A stretch of DNA of 64,000 nt, from contig NZ_CP079865.1 in assembly GCF_025263565.1 (NCBI RefSeq), positions 744,001 to 808,000 on the forward strand, in the 5' to 3' direction. The notes beneath the pieces were generated by a model. It saw only the letters and a list, made by a program, of their open reading frames with translations, was not told where the DNA came from and did no database searches. Below are positions 37,313 to 46,956 of the stretch, one piece after another. Position 1 is the first letter of the stretch. Each line of letters begins with the position of its first letter. A program made the translations under genes and the position numbers. This stretch comes from Mycobacterium sp. SMC-8. GTDB taxonomy: Bacteria > Actinomycetota > Actinomycetes > Mycobacteriales > Mycobacteriaceae.

Positions 37313-37450
37313 CGGATGTATCGCCGATGACCTCGACGCGTGCCGCGCCGTCGAGTGCCGCCCGTCGGATTCATAGAACCTGGCACCTTCGATGCGTTCC
37401 ATGCCCAACAGCGTCGCTACATGGAAATCGCTGTCCATCAGGTGTTTCCG
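37278..37450 (-). pseudogene. Frameshifted C-terminal remnant of an unrecognised gene
   Basis: Reading the minus strand, a protein-like stretch (HVATLLGMERIEGARFYE) shifts frame near 37360 and continues as RVEVIGDTSVREVRYGRELD before a stop at 37278, overlapping the end of the MFS gene. The two pieces read as one C-terminus only if a frameshift is allowed. I cannot name the family. Confidence 0.3.
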
Positions 37451-37574
37451 CGCTGCCACGACCAGCGCGCCGCCCAGACCCGACCGCGAGGATCGCACGG
37501 GGGCGGTCCGGCAGCATCCGGTCGAAGGTGTACCGGCCCGCCCGCTGATGATGATGGCGGCGACCCGGCCCGGT

Positions 37575-37808
37575 CTACACCGAGGAGTACATCTGGCCCG
37601 GCGGCTTAAGCGCGAGCAGTTCACTGACGGTGATAAATCGGTAGCCGTCGGACTGCAACCGGTCAATGATGTCCGGCACGGCAGCGCGTGACGCAGCGCG
37701 GCCTTCAGCCATAACATGCAGCAAGATGATCGAGCCTGGGCGGACACTCTCTGCGGTGTCCTGCACGATGTGGTCGGCGCTACGAGCACCGACGGAATCT
37801 GATTCCAC
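37575..37808 (-). pseudogene. Polysaccharide deacetylase (NodB-like), C-terminal fragment
   Basis: 77 aa from a GTG. It reads WDVESDSVGARSADHIV just at and before the start, then PGSIILLHVM and SDGYRFITVSELLAL, the typical end of a NodB/CE4 polysaccharide deacetylase. The metal-binding N-terminal two thirds are missing and a stop interrupts the frame upstream, so it should be inactive. Flanked by other decayed sequence. Confidence 0.65.
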
Positions 37809-38404
37809 ATCCCAGGTGTCCGCATGGCGTCCGTGTCTACCAGAGCGCTACACGCTTGGCACGAATCAAGATCGAGGCGCCCGGCCGAAGGCTCACACAG
37901 ACCCTGACACAGCAAGCCTGACGTCATTCAAGGTGGCGGCGCAGCTGGGGGATCTCCTCGTCGACGCGGGATCGAGCAGCGTCGGCATCGACACAGCGGG
38001 CGGGGCCCTAGATGAGGGTGTCGTCGTCGTCGCACTGGACGGGCGTCAGTGGCCACCAGTCGTTGGAACCGTCGATCGCCGATTACCCTTCGAGGACCCC
38101 ACAGGCGGCGGCCGAGGCGAGGACGGCGACGACGCCGGTTTCGACAGCACCGGTCGTGGTAGAGGACGTGCGGAAGATAAGCGGTGGGGGGTCACCTGAT
38201 CGTCGTGCGGGTCGGGTCGGGCACCCACTTCGGCGCGGCTGCGGGCGCCGATGCGCTTGCCAAGTCCCGAAGGAGATCTTTTCCGCACGCTGGGGGCGGC
38301 GCTTCGAACGCGGGACGCTGGACTGCAATACAGTCATCGGGAGGCTCCCAACAACAGGAGCTGGTTTTTGTTTCCCGTGCGAACATAAGAGGTGGTCTGC
38401 GCCA
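37809..38404. other. Non-coding or decayed stretch
   Basis: About 600 nt with only short overlapping frames and no recognisable protein. GC is slightly lower and codon periodicity is poor compared with the neighbours. It separates the deacetylase fragment from the ROK regulator remnant and looks like eroded DNA. Confidence 0.4.
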
Positions 38405-39106
38405 GTGCCAAGGCTTGATACGAAGGGGTATCGCGGGGTCAGAGACGAGCGAAGCCCGCGGACCGCGACGGCGGGCACCAACACCGACGACGTCCGCCGC
38501 CGCAACCTGTCCAGGGTGCTCACGCTGGTGGATCGTCGGCGCTGCGTCAGCCGAGCCGAATTGACCCGTCACACCCGACTGTCGCGCTCCATCACCAAGG
38601 ACCTCGTCGAAGAGCTGATCGCTCGCGATCTGGTCGAAGAGTCGCCGGCACCGCCGCCGTCTCAGGTCGGTCGCCCCAGTCCTGTTGTGCGGCCGACTGA
38701 TTCACTACTTGCGCTGTCAGTGGCCCGCGAAGTGGACGCCATCACGATGGGTGTGGTGTCCATGGGCGGCGTCGTCCGTGAGGCGGTGCGGATACCGAAC
38801 GCCCAGGTGCCGAGCCCTTCGGAAACCGTGCGAACCGCCGACCAGGCGATCGGCCGCATCCGTGACGGCTTGGAGTCGACGGCAGCAGGCAATGTCACTG
38901 CGGCAGCGTGGGATGCCTGGAGACCTAGGTGGTCCAGAGGCGGCTGGCAGGACTGTTCGCCGATCTCGACGGACCCGCGCCGTTCCATGGCGGCGCCGCG
39001 GGATCTGGTGCGCGTCGTCCCCGCCACGCTGGGTGCGGACACCTTGGTCATCAGGGTGGCCGGGCTGGCTTTCGCCCCTGCACTCGCCGACCCGGGACGG
39101 TGCTGA
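38405..39106 (+). pseudogene. ROK-family transcriptional regulator, truncated and frameshifted
   Basis: The N-terminal part is a good ROK/XylR helix-turn-helix: [39 protein letters not shown], then QVGRPSPVV. The sugar-kinase-like domain starts normally, then is cut short. After about 170 residues the frame changes: the family-like end ([32 protein letters not shown]) is split over two frames. About 230 residues remain of the usual 380-400. It lies directly before xylulokinase and was probably its regulator. Confidence 0.65.
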
Positions 39107-39107
39107 C

Positions 39108-40502
39108 ATGACGCTCGTCGCCGGAGTCGACTCATCGACGCAATCGTGCAAGGTGGTCGTCTGCGACGCCGCCACAGGCCGGCCGGTGCGCTGGGCGACG
39201 ACGCCGCACCCCGGCGGCACCGAGGTCGATCCCGAGTTGTGGTGGGGCGCACTGCAAGACGCGATCACCGCTGCGGGCGGACTCGACGACGTGGACGCAG
39301 TCTCTGTGGGGGCACAGCAGCACGGCATGATCTGCCTGGACGACGCCGGCCGGGTGGTCCGAGACGCGTTGCTGTGGAATGACACCCGATCCGCGGGCGC
39401 TGCGGCGCAACTCATCGACGAGCTGGGTCGTGCCGCGGCATGGGCCGAGCGGGTCGGCGTCGTTCCGGTGGCTGCCATCACCGCGGCCAAGCTGCGGTGG
39501 CTGGCCGATCACGAACCGCGCCATGCCGAGGCCACCGCGGCGGTGTGCCTACCCCATGACTGGCTGACGTGGCGGCTGCGCGGCTCATCGGAGATCGCCG
39601 ACCTGCACACCGACCGCAGCGATGCCAGCGGGACAGGGTACTTCTCGGCTCGGACCGACACATATCACCACGACCTGCTCGAGCTTGCGCTGCGGGGACG
39701 GCGGCCGATGGTGCCCCAGGTGTTGGGACCTTCCGCACCGGCGGGCACGTCGCCGCGGGGCTTCACCCTGGGACCGGGAGCAGGCGACAACGCCGCTGCC
39801 GCACTGGGTTTGGGGGCGTCTACGGGCGACTGTGTGGTGTCCCTCGGGACATCGGGCGTGGTGAGCGCGGTGGGTTCCGTCGGTGCGCGGGATCCCGAGG
39901 GGATAGTCGCCGGCTTCGCCGACGCGACCGGACGCCAGCTGCCGTTGGTGTGCACCCTCAACGGCGCGCCGGTACTGGCCGCGGTCGCGAACATGCTGCG
40001 GGTGGAGTTCGACGAGTTCGACCGGCTCGCACTGTCGGCGCCTGCCGGCGCCGAAGGCTTGGTTCTGGTGCCCTACTTCGAGGGCGAACGCTCCCCTAAT
40101 CTGCCTGACGCCACCGGCGCCCTCCACGGCGTCACGACGCGTAACTTCAGCTCCGCCAACATCGCCCGTGCCGCCGTCGAAGGATTGCTCTGCTCGATTG
40201 CCTTCTGCATGGACAAGATCCGTGAACAGGGAGTCGATGCGCAGCGCATCATCCTCGTGGGAGGCGCGGCCCGATCAGAGGCGGTCCGGCAGATCGCACC
40301 GGCAGTGCTGGGTGCGGCGGTGGATGTACCGGCGCCTGCCGAGTATGTGGCGCTCGGTGCGGCGCGGCAGGCGGCCTGGGTGCTCTCCAGGCAGGACGCA
40401 CCACCGCCGTGGTCGAGCGCAGGCCGCGCGCGATACGAGGCCGACCCAACACCACACGTTCGCGATCAATATGAGATGGCAGCGCCGCTGACCTTGCGAT
40501 AG
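39108..40502 (+). CDS. xylB: Xylulokinase (FGGY carbohydrate kinase)
   Basis: 464-aa FGGY kinase phosphorylating D-xylulose. N-terminal phosphate loop [48 protein letters not shown], and the C-terminal [14 protein letters not shown]. The ATG at 39108 is one base after the ROK frame ends. It appears intact although its presumed regulator is broken and no xylose isomerase or transporter is adjacent. Confidence 0.87.
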   Translation: MTLVAGVDSSTQSCKVVVCDAATGRPVRWATTPHPGGTEVDPELWWGALQDAITAAGGLDDVDAVSVGAQQHGMICLDDAGRVVRDALLWNDTRSAGAAAQLIDELGRAAAWAERVGVVPVAAITAAKLRWLADHEPRHAEATAAVCLPHDWLTWRLRGSSEIADLHTDRSDASGTGYFSARTDTYHHDLLELALRGRRPMVPQVLGPSAPAGTSPRGFTLGPGAGDNAAAALGLGASTGDCVVSLGTSGVVSAVGSVGARDPEGIVAGFADATGRQLPLVCTLNGAPVLAAVANMLRVEFDEFDRLALSAPAGAEGLVLVPYFEGERSPNLPDATGALHGVTTRNFSSANIARAAVEGLLCSIAFCMDKIREQGVDAQRIILVGGAARSEAVRQIAPAVLGAAVDVPAPAEYVALGAARQAAWVLSRQDAPPPWSSAGRARYEADPTPHVRDQYEMAAPLTLR

Positions 40503-40561
40503 ATCAGCGGATTTCGGTTGGTGGGGCGGGGTTGTCAGAGGCGCGGGGTAGCGTCGGGTTT

Positions 40562-41857
40562 ATGTTCGAAAGTGTGTTCGATGTCGATTTCGATGTTGAT
40601 GAGGGGGCGTCGCAGGCCGAGTTGCGGGCGGTGGTCGAGCGGTGTGAGGCGCTGAAGTCGGCCGCCGCCGCCGCCCAGGCCCGCGCGACCGCGTTGTGGG
40701 CGGCCAAACGCCGCGCCGCCGAGGACGCCGCCGGGATCCGCGCCGAGCGGCGCGGGAAAGGGTTGGCCTCTGAGATCGCGTTGGCCCGCCGTGATGCCCC
40801 GGTGTGCGGGGGCCGCCATCTCGGGTTCGCCCAGGCCCTGGTCGAGGAGATGCCCTACACGTTGGCCGCGCTGGCGTGCGGGGCGCTCTCGGAATGGCGG
40901 GCCACCCTGATCGTGCGGGAATCCGCCTGCCTGTCGGTGCAGCATCGCCGCCAACTCGATGAAGAACTGTGTGCCGATCCGTCGCGGTTGACGGGGTGGG
41001 GCAACCGCCGCGTGGAGGCCGAGGCCAAGAAGATCACCGCCCGCCTGGACGCCGCCGCGGTGGTGGCACGTTCAGACAAAGCCGCCGCCGATTGTGCGGT
41101 GTCGTGCCGGCCGGCCCCCCACACCATGGTCTATGTCACGGTGCGGCTGCCGCTGGCCCAGGGGGTCGGGCTGTATGCGGCCTGCCGGCGGGCCGCCGAC
41201 ACCAGCGGGGACGGGCGCCCGCGCGGGCAGGTGATGGCCGAGACGATCTATGAACGCGTCACCGGGCATCCCGCTGCCGGGCCGGTGCCGATCGCACTGA
41301 ATCTGGTGATGGCCGATACCACCCTGGCCGGTGATGACGACGAGCTGGGCTGGCTGGACGGGTACGGCCCGGTCCCGGCCGGGTTCTGCCGGGCCCTGAC
41401 CGCCGATGCGGTTGCTGATGCCCAACCCAAAGCCACCCTGCGCCGGCTCTACCGCCATCCCGACAGTGGGCAGTTGGTGGCGATGGAATCCAGGGCCCGG
41501 ATCTTCCCGAAAGGGTTGGCGCAGCTGCTCGAGCGCCGCGACCGCACCTGCCGCACCCCGTACTGCAACGCCGTGATCCGCCACCACGACCACGCCATAC
41601 CCGATCGGGCCGGCGGGCCGACCAGCGCGCGCAACGGGCTCGGGATGTGCGAGGCCTGCAATTACGCCAAAGAAGCCCCCGGCTGGCAGGTCAACACCAC
41701 CGACACCGACGGTGAGCACACCGCCGAATTCACCACCCCCACCGCAGCGATCTACCGCACCAGCGCACCCCAACTACCCGGCCCACCGGTCCGCCGCCGC
41801 CTCAGCCTCCTCGAAGGCAAACTCACCATCGACCTCATCACCTTCGACGCCGCCTGA
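40562..41857 (+). CDS. 13E12-repeat-family HNH endonuclease (DUF222)
   Basis: 431 aa from the ATG at 40562; an upstream start at 40532 is possible. The N-terminal about 300 residues are DUF222. The C-terminal HNH nuclease motif is CRTPYCNAVIRHHDHAIPDRAGGPTS followed by NGLGMCEACN, typical of the mobile REP13E12 family of mycobacteria. Its end overlaps the end of the convergent acetoacetyl-CoA synthetase gene by 20 nt. Probably a selfish element; any target site is unknown. Confidence 0.85.
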   Translation: MFESVFDVDFDVDEGASQAELRAVVERCEALKSAAAAAQARATALWAAKRRAAEDAAGIRAERRGKGLASEIALARRDAPVCGGRHLGFAQALVEEMPYTLAALACGALSEWRATLIVRESACLSVQHRRQLDEELCADPSRLTGWGNRRVEAEAKKITARLDAAAVVARSDKAAADCAVSCRPAPHTMVYVTVRLPLAQGVGLYAACRRAADTSGDGRPRGQVMAETIYERVTGHPAAGPVPIALNLVMADTTLAGDDDELGWLDGYGPVPAGFCRALTADAVADAQPKATLRRLYRHPDSGQLVAMESRARIFPKGLAQLLERRDRTCRTPYCNAVIRHHDHAIPDRAGGPTSARNGLGMCEACNYAKEAPGWQVNTTDTDGEHTAEFTTPTAAIYRTSAPQLPGPPVRRRLSLLEGKLTIDLITFDAA

Positions 41858-43736
41858 CATACCAGTCGAGCAACGCGGGGTCATCGACCGCGCTGCGCTC
41901 GACGACCTTCGCCGGGTCCCCGCCCTGGAACAGCTTCTTGATCGGGACCTCGAGCTTCTTTCCGGTGCGAGTGTGCGGAATCGCCGGCGCGACGATGATC
42001 TCGTCGGGAACGTGACGCGGCGACACCTCGGTGCGAATGATGCCGTTGATGCGTTCACGCAGGGAGTCCGTGAGTTCGACGCCCTCGGCGAGCACGACGA
42101 ACAGCGGCATCCAGTACCCGCCGTCGGCTTGCTCGGCACCGATCACCAGTGCTTCGGCCACCTCAGGAAGGCTCTCGACGGCCTGGTAGATGTCGGCGCT
42201 GCCCATCCGGATGCCATTGCGGTTGAGGGTGGAATCGGAACGGCCGTGCACGATCACGCTGCCGTGCTCGGTGAGGGTGATCCAGTCACCGTGCCGCCAC
42301 ACGCCCGGGAAGGTGTCGAAATAGGCTGCGCGGTAGCGGCTTCCGTCGGGGTCGTTCCAGAACGCGACCGGCATCGACGGCATCGGCTTGGTCACGACGA
42401 GCTCTCCGACCTCACCTCGCACCGGGTGTCCCGATTCGTCCCATGCGTCAAGCGCGACACCGAGATACGGGGCCGACAGCTCGCCCGGCCACACCGGCAC
42501 GGTGCGGACGCCGCCGATGAACGCCGACACCACGTCGGTGCCGCCACTGATCGAGGCGACCTGCGCGCCCACGTGATCGCGCAGCCACAGCGACGACGAC
42601 GGCGGAAGCGAGGAACCGGTGATCCCCACGCATCGCAGTGCCGAAAGATCGTGCGTGCGACCTGGTTGGACATCGGCCTTGATGCAGCCGAGAACGTAAC
42701 CGGGGCTGGTGCCGAGCACGGTGGCTCGAACTCGGGCGGCGATGTCCCACAATGAATCTGGTTGCGGCACGTTCGGACTGCCCTCGTAACAGACGATGGT
42801 CGCACCCACCAGCAGCCCCGCGACCTGGAAGTTCCACATCATCCAGCTCGGGCTCGTGTACCAGAAGAAGGTGTCGTCGCGCCCGATGTCCGACTGCAGC
42901 GCCACGGCTTTGAGATGTTCGAGCACCACCCCGCCGTGGCCGTGCATGATGCCCTTCGGCAGACCGGTGGTGCCGGAGGAGAACAGGATCCACAGCGGAT
43001 GCTCGAACGGCACAGCGACCGGGTCGAGCGCACCGTCGCTGCGTTCGGCGAGATCTGCGGCGGAGAACGTCGCCTCCAATGTCGGGAGACCGGCGGCCAC
43101 GGCCTGCACGTCGTCGCGCTTGTCGCGGTACTTCCCGCCGAACACGTAGCCGTCTGCCGCGACCAGCACCTTCGGCTCCAGCTGGCCCAGCCGGTCCAAC
43201 GCGGCCTTGGCGGAGTAGTCCTGACCGCAAGCACTCCACACCGCGCCGACGCTGGCCGTCGCGAGGAACGCGATCACCGCCTCGGGGATATTGGGCAGGT
43301 AGCCCACCACACGGTCCCCGGCCCCGACCCCGACGGCCCGCAATCGCTCGGCGAATGCCGTGGTGCGTCCCAGCAGTTCGGCCCACGACACCTCGCGGTC
43401 GGGCCCGTCCTCACTGACGTGGATGATTGCCGGCCGATCGGTACGCGCGTTGCGCACGACCTGGTCGACGTAATTCAGCGAGGTGCCCGGAAACCATCTG
43501 GCGCCGGGCATCTCCGAGCCTTCGAGCACACCGTGGTGCTCACCGAGGTCGAAGTAGTCCCACAGCGCACCCCAGAATGCCTCGATGTCGTCGACCGACC
43601 ACTGCCACAGCGCGTGGTAGTCGGCGAAGGTCCGTCCGGTGCGCTGCTCGACGAATCGCGTGAACGCCGTGACCTGCGCCCGGGCGATGTCCTCGTCGGT
43701 GGGTTCCCACTGCGCCGCATCGGTCGTCACCGTCAC
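41838..43736 (-). CDS. aacS: Acetoacetyl-CoA synthetase
   Basis: 632-aa adenylate-forming enzyme activating acetoacetate. AMP-binding motif FSSGTTGLPKGIMHGHGG, GTDVVSAFIGG, RSDSTLNRNGIRMG and the C-terminal Lys in HTRTGKKLEVPIKK. The GTG at 43736 overlaps the dehydrogenase stop (GTGA); an ATG at 43748 is the alternative. Together with the upstream dehydrogenase and permease it would convert 3-hydroxybutyrate to acetoacetyl-CoA. Confidence 0.9.
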   Translation of the reverse strand: MTVTTDAAQWEPTDEDIARAQVTAFTRFVEQRTGRTFADYHALWQWSVDDIEAFWGALWDYFDLGEHHGVLEGSEMPGARWFPGTSLNYVDQVVRNARTDRPAIIHVSEDGPDREVSWAELLGRTTAFAERLRAVGVGAGDRVVGYLPNIPEAVIAFLATASVGAVWSACGQDYSAKAALDRLGQLEPKVLVAADGYVFGGKYRDKRDDVQAVAAGLPTLEATFSAADLAERSDGALDPVAVPFEHPLWILFSSGTTGLPKGIMHGHGGVVLEHLKAVALQSDIGRDDTFFWYTSPSWMMWNFQVAGLLVGATIVCYEGSPNVPQPDSLWDIAARVRATVLGTSPGYVLGCIKADVQPGRTHDLSALRCVGITGSSLPPSSSLWLRDHVGAQVASISGGTDVVSAFIGGVRTVPVWPGELSAPYLGVALDAWDESGHPVRGEVGELVVTKPMPSMPVAFWNDPDGSRYRAAYFDTFPGVWRHGDWITLTEHGSVIVHGRSDSTLNRNGIRMGSADIYQAVESLPEVAEALVIGAEQADGGYWMPLFVVLAEGVELTDSLRERINGIIRTEVSPRHVPDEIIVAPAIPHTRTGKKLEVPIKKLFQGGDPAKVVERSAVDDPALLDWYVRRRRR

Positions 43737-44479
43737 CGCGCGCTCCATCCGCCGTCCATCGTGTACGACGCTCCGGTTACCATGCCCGCCACGGGCGATG
43801 CCAGCCATGCGACCAACGCACCAACCTCCTCCGGCTCGACGAGACGCTTCACTGCGCTCTCCTTGAGCAGGATGTCAGATACCACCTGTTCTTCACCGAT
43901 GTTGTGGGTCCTGGCCTGGTCGGCGATCTGCTTGGTCACCAGTGGGGTGCGCACATAGCCGGGGTTGATGCAGTTGCTCGTGACGCCGTGCGGACCGCCC
44001 TCCAGCGCCGTCACCTTCGACAGACCTTCCAGCGCGTGCTTGGCGGTCACGTAGGCGACCTTGAACGGCGATGCACGCAGCCCGTGGATCGACGAGATGT
44101 TGATGACACGCCCGAACTCGTTGCGGTACATGTGCGGAAGCGCGGCCCGGATCAAGAGGAACGGCGCCTCGACCATCAACGTCAACATCGCGCGAAATTT
44201 GTCGGGAGGGAACTCGGTGATCGGATTGATGTTCTGTATGCCGGCGTTGTTGACCAGGATGTCGACGTCCAACGCCAGGTTCGCCAGCGCGTCGACGTCG
44301 AGAAGGTCTAGCGCCCAGGCGGTTCCGCCGATCTCCTCTGCGACGGCCTTGGCGCCGGCGTCGTCGATGTCGGCCACGGTGACCGTGACGCCCTGATCGG
44401 CCAGCGCCCGCGCGCATGCGGCGCCGATGCCGCCCGCGCCGCCGGTGACCAGCGCGGTGCGGCCACTGCGCTCACTCAT
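43733..44479 (-). CDS. 3-hydroxybutyrate dehydrogenase (SDR)
   Basis: 248-aa SDR with TGGAGGIGAACARAL, NNAGIQ, ISSIHG (Ser) and YVTAKHALEG (Tyr/Lys), and the pattern INPGYVRTPLV found in D-3-hydroxybutyrate dehydrogenases. The ATG overlaps the permease stop as ATGA; the open frame to 44860 lies within the permease. Oxidises 3-hydroxybutyrate to acetoacetate for the next gene. Confidence 0.88.
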   Translation of the reverse strand: MSERSGRTALVTGGAGGIGAACARALADQGVTVTVADIDDAGAKAVAEEIGGTAWALDLLDVDALANLALDVDILVNNAGIQNINPITEFPPDKFRAMLTLMVEAPFLLIRAALPHMYRNEFGRVINISSIHGLRASPFKVAYVTAKHALEGLSKVTALEGGPHGVTSNCINPGYVRTPLVTKQIADQARTHNIGEEQVVSDILLKESAVKRLVEPEEVGALVAWLASPVAGMVTGASYTMDGGWSAR

Positions 44480-45846
44480 ACCAGCCCCGCCTTGGCCAGC
44501 TGTTCGCGGTCGGCTTCGTCGAGCGAGTGCAGATCGATGCCATTGGTCTCCCGGGTGAACCACGCCGCGACGAGCGTGATCACCGCGGCGCCGGCCAGGT
44601 AGATGGCGATGGGCACCCAGGTGCCGAACCTGTCGAGCAGCCAGGTGGCGATCGCCGGTGCCAGCGAACCGGCGACGATGGATGTCACCTGATAACCAAG
44701 GGACACACCCGAATACCGCATCCTGGTCGGGAACATCTCGGCCATGATCGCCGGCTGGGGAGCGTACATCAGGGCGTGGATGATCAGGCCGAGGATGACC
44801 GCTCCCATGATCATCAGATAGTCGCCGGTGTTCATCATCGGGAACGCGAAAAAGCCCCACGTGGCCGCCAGAGTCGCGCCAACGATGTACACCGGCCGCC
44901 GCCCGTACCGGTCGGCCAGTCGACCCACCTGAGGAACCACGATGAAGTGCACCGCGTGCGCCGCCAGCAGGTACCAGAGGATGTCGCTGGTGTCAGTGCC
45001 CACGTGGGTCTTCAGGTAGACGATGGAGAACGTCACCACGAGGTAGTACATGATGTTCTCCGCAAAGCGCAGTCCCATCGCGGTGAAAACGCCGCGGGGG
45101 TAACGCTTGAGCACCTCGACCACGCCGTAGGACACGGACTTGACCCGCTCGACCTCTTCCTGCGCGGCGACGAAGATGGGCGCGTCGGTGACCTTGGTCC
45201 GGATGTAGTACCCGATCAGCACCACCACCGCCGACAGCCAGAACGCCACACGCCAGCCCCAGGACAGGAACGCCTCCTCGGACAGCACCCCGGTCAGCAC
45301 CAGCAACACGACGGTCGCCAGCATGTTGCCGACCGGCACGGCCGCCTGCGGCCAACTGGACCAGAACGCGCGTTCCTTGTTCGGGCTGTGTTCGGCGACG
45401 AGCAGGACCGCTCCACCCCATTCTCCGCCGACCGCGAAGCCCTGCAGAAATCGCAGAGCAACCAGCAGGATCGGCGCCCACACCCCGATCTGAGCGTAGG
45501 TGGGCAGACAGCCCATCAGGAAAGTCACGGCACCGACGAGCAGGATCGCGAACTGCAACAGCTTCTTGCGGCCGTACTTGTCGCCGAAGTGCCCGAACAC
45601 GATGCCGCCCAGCGGTCGCGCGACGAATCCGACGGCGTAGGTCAACAGCGCGGCGATGAGCCCGGCCGCCTCGCTCGTGCCCTCGGCGAAGAACACCTTG
45701 TTGAACACCAGGGTCGCCGCGGTGGCGTACAGGAAGAACTCGTACCACTCGACGACCGTGCCGGCCATGGAGGCGACGACCACCCGTTTGAGCCCCGTCG
45801 TGATCGAACCCGTCTGGTCCGGCGTCCCGTTTTGTTGCGTGCTCAT
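44476..45846 (-). CDS. MHS-family MFS permease, probable 3-hydroxybutyrate importer
   Basis: 456 aa with 12 predicted membrane segments. MHS features: WYEFFLYATAATLVF in TM1, GHFGDKYGRKK loop, RFLQGFAVGGEWGGA in TM4. Start MSTQQ at 45846 with GGGAGGGG upstream; the frame is open to 45876. First gene of the three-gene unit; substrate inferred from the two downstream enzymes. Confidence 0.87.
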   Translation of the reverse strand: MSTQQNGTPDQTGSITTGLKRVVVASMAGTVVEWYEFFLYATAATLVFNKVFFAEGTSEAAGLIAALLTYAVGFVARPLGGIVFGHFGDKYGRKKLLQFAILLVGAVTFLMGCLPTYAQIGVWAPILLVALRFLQGFAVGGEWGGAVLLVAEHSPNKERAFWSSWPQAAVPVGNMLATVVLLVLTGVLSEEAFLSWGWRVAFWLSAVVVLIGYYIRTKVTDAPIFVAAQEEVERVKSVSYGVVEVLKRYPRGVFTAMGLRFAENIMYYLVVTFSIVYLKTHVGTDTSDILWYLLAAHAVHFIVVPQVGRLADRYGRRPVYIVGATLAATWGFFAFPMMNTGDYLMIMGAVILGLIIHALMYAPQPAIMAEMFPTRMRYSGVSLGYQVTSIVAGSLAPAIATWLLDRFGTWVPIAIYLAGAAVITLVAAWFTRETNGIDLHSLDEADREQLAKAGLV

Positions 45847-45934
45847 CGCACACCCCTCCCTTGTGATGGCCACCACAGACGACAGTGAGTATTCATGCAG
45901 CTACCCCGCCCAGCAATGGCCAAAACCGCACCAC

Positions 45935-45958
45935 GCATCTGCGAAAATGCAGAGATGC
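45935..45958. promoter_or_regulatory. Dyad overlapping the LysR start codon
   Basis: GCATCTGC (45935-45942) and GCAGAGATGC (45949-45958) form an imperfect inverted repeat around GAAAAT. It overlaps the regulator's ATG and lies in the divergent permease-LysR region, a usual position for an autoregulatory LysR site. Function inferred. Confidence 0.35.
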
Positions 45959-46869
45959 CGTCGCCCGCCCGTCGCCCCAGTGCCGACGACCTGCTGGTCC
46001 TGCTGGCGGTCGGCCGGACCGGCCGGTACACGACGGCGGCCGACGAACTCGGACTCAACCACACCACGATCAGCCGCCGGATCGCCGCTCTGGAGCGTGC
46101 CATGGGCGGGCGGGTGCTGGCGCGGGTCGGCGGCGGCTGGGAGCTCACCGACCTGGGCCGGGAAGCACTCGCTGCGGCTGAGGCCGTCGAGAACGCGGTG
46201 CGGTCGCTGGCCACAGACGCGACCGGACGGCGGGCACTGGAAGGGGTGGTGCGGATCTCGGCCACCGACGGGTTCTCTGCCTACATCGCGGCGCCGGCCG
46301 CCGCCACGGTGCAGCGCAGCCACCCGAAAGTCGCCGTCGAGATCGTGGCCACCACCCGCCGCGCGACCCAGCAACGGTCGGGAATGGACATCGAGGTGGT
46401 GGTCGGCGAGCCCAAGGTCCACCGAGCCGAGGCACTGCGGCTCGGCGACTACTGCCTGGGCCTGTACGGCTCTCGCGACTACCTGACCGAGCACGGCGGG
46501 CCGACCGACGTGGACCACCTGCAGCACTTCCCACTCATCTATTTCATCGATTCGATGCTGCAGGTCGACGACCTGGACCTCGCGACGAGCTTCGCCCCGT
46601 CGACCATGAGGGAGTCGGTCACGTCGACCAACGTGTTCGTGCACGTCGAGGCCACCCGGGCGTCAGCCGGTCTGGGTCTACTGCCGTGCTTCATGGCCGA
46701 CCGGCACCCCGACCTGGTGCGCGTGCTGCCCGACCACGTGTCGATCAGGCTCGCCTATTGGCTGGTCACCAGGGCCGAGACACTGCGTCGTCCCGAAGTC
46801 GCCGCGGTCGTCGACGCGATCCGGGACCGGGTGCGTGAGCAGCACGATGTGCTGCTCGGCCGGGGCTGA
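45955..46869 (+). CDS. LysR-family transcriptional regulator
   Basis: 304 aa from MPSPARRP at 45955; the frame is open to 45895. The N-terminal helix-turn-helix is visible (GRYTTAADELGLNHTTISRRIAALE) and a substrate-binding domain follows. Divergent from the 3-hydroxybutyrate unit, so it probably activates it in response to 3-hydroxybutyrate or a related acid. Start moderately certain; only weak ribosome binding sequence. Confidence 0.85.
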   Translation: MPSPARRPSADDLLVLLAVGRTGRYTTAADELGLNHTTISRRIAALERAMGGRVLARVGGGWELTDLGREALAAAEAVENAVRSLATDATGRRALEGVVRISATDGFSAYIAAPAAATVQRSHPKVAVEIVATTRRATQQRSGMDIEVVVGEPKVHRAEALRLGDYCLGLYGSRDYLTEHGGPTDVDHLQHFPLIYFIDSMLQVDDLDLATSFAPSTMRESVTSTNVFVHVEATRASAGLGLLPCFMADRHPDLVRVLPDHVSIRLAYWLVTRAETLRRPEVAAVVDAIRDRVREQHDVLLGRG

Positions 46870-46883
46870 CGTCGACCGGGGAG

Positions 46884-46915
46884 TTATCCACAGGTGTTAT
46901 CCCCAGTGTGGATGA
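46884..46915. promoter_or_regulatory. Cluster of DnaA-box-like sequences
   Basis: TTATCCACA (46884-46892) is a perfect DnaA box. TTATCCCCA (46897-46905) differs at one base, and TGTGGATGA (46907-46915) is the reverse of TCATCCACA, also one mismatch. Three in 32 nt in a non-coding gap between convergent genes. This may be a DnaA-titration or replication-linked site, or chance. Confidence 0.4.
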
Positions 46916-46937
46916 ATCACATGCGTGTGATTCATCC
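46910..46937. terminator. Perfect 12-bp hairpin between lysR and hsaB
   Basis: GGATGAATCACA and TGTGATTCATCC pair perfectly around a TGCG loop (46922-46925). Located in the 87-nt gap between convergent genes, it is probably a bidirectional terminator. There is no T-run. Confidence 0.7.
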
Positions 46938-46956
46938 GCGCGGCGCAGCGGTCGGC

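Noticed and set aside
36568..37386. Long minus-strand frame across the MFS gene
   Set aside because: Shadow frame; composition rich in Arg, Thr and Ala with no domain, while the plus strand has a clear transporter.
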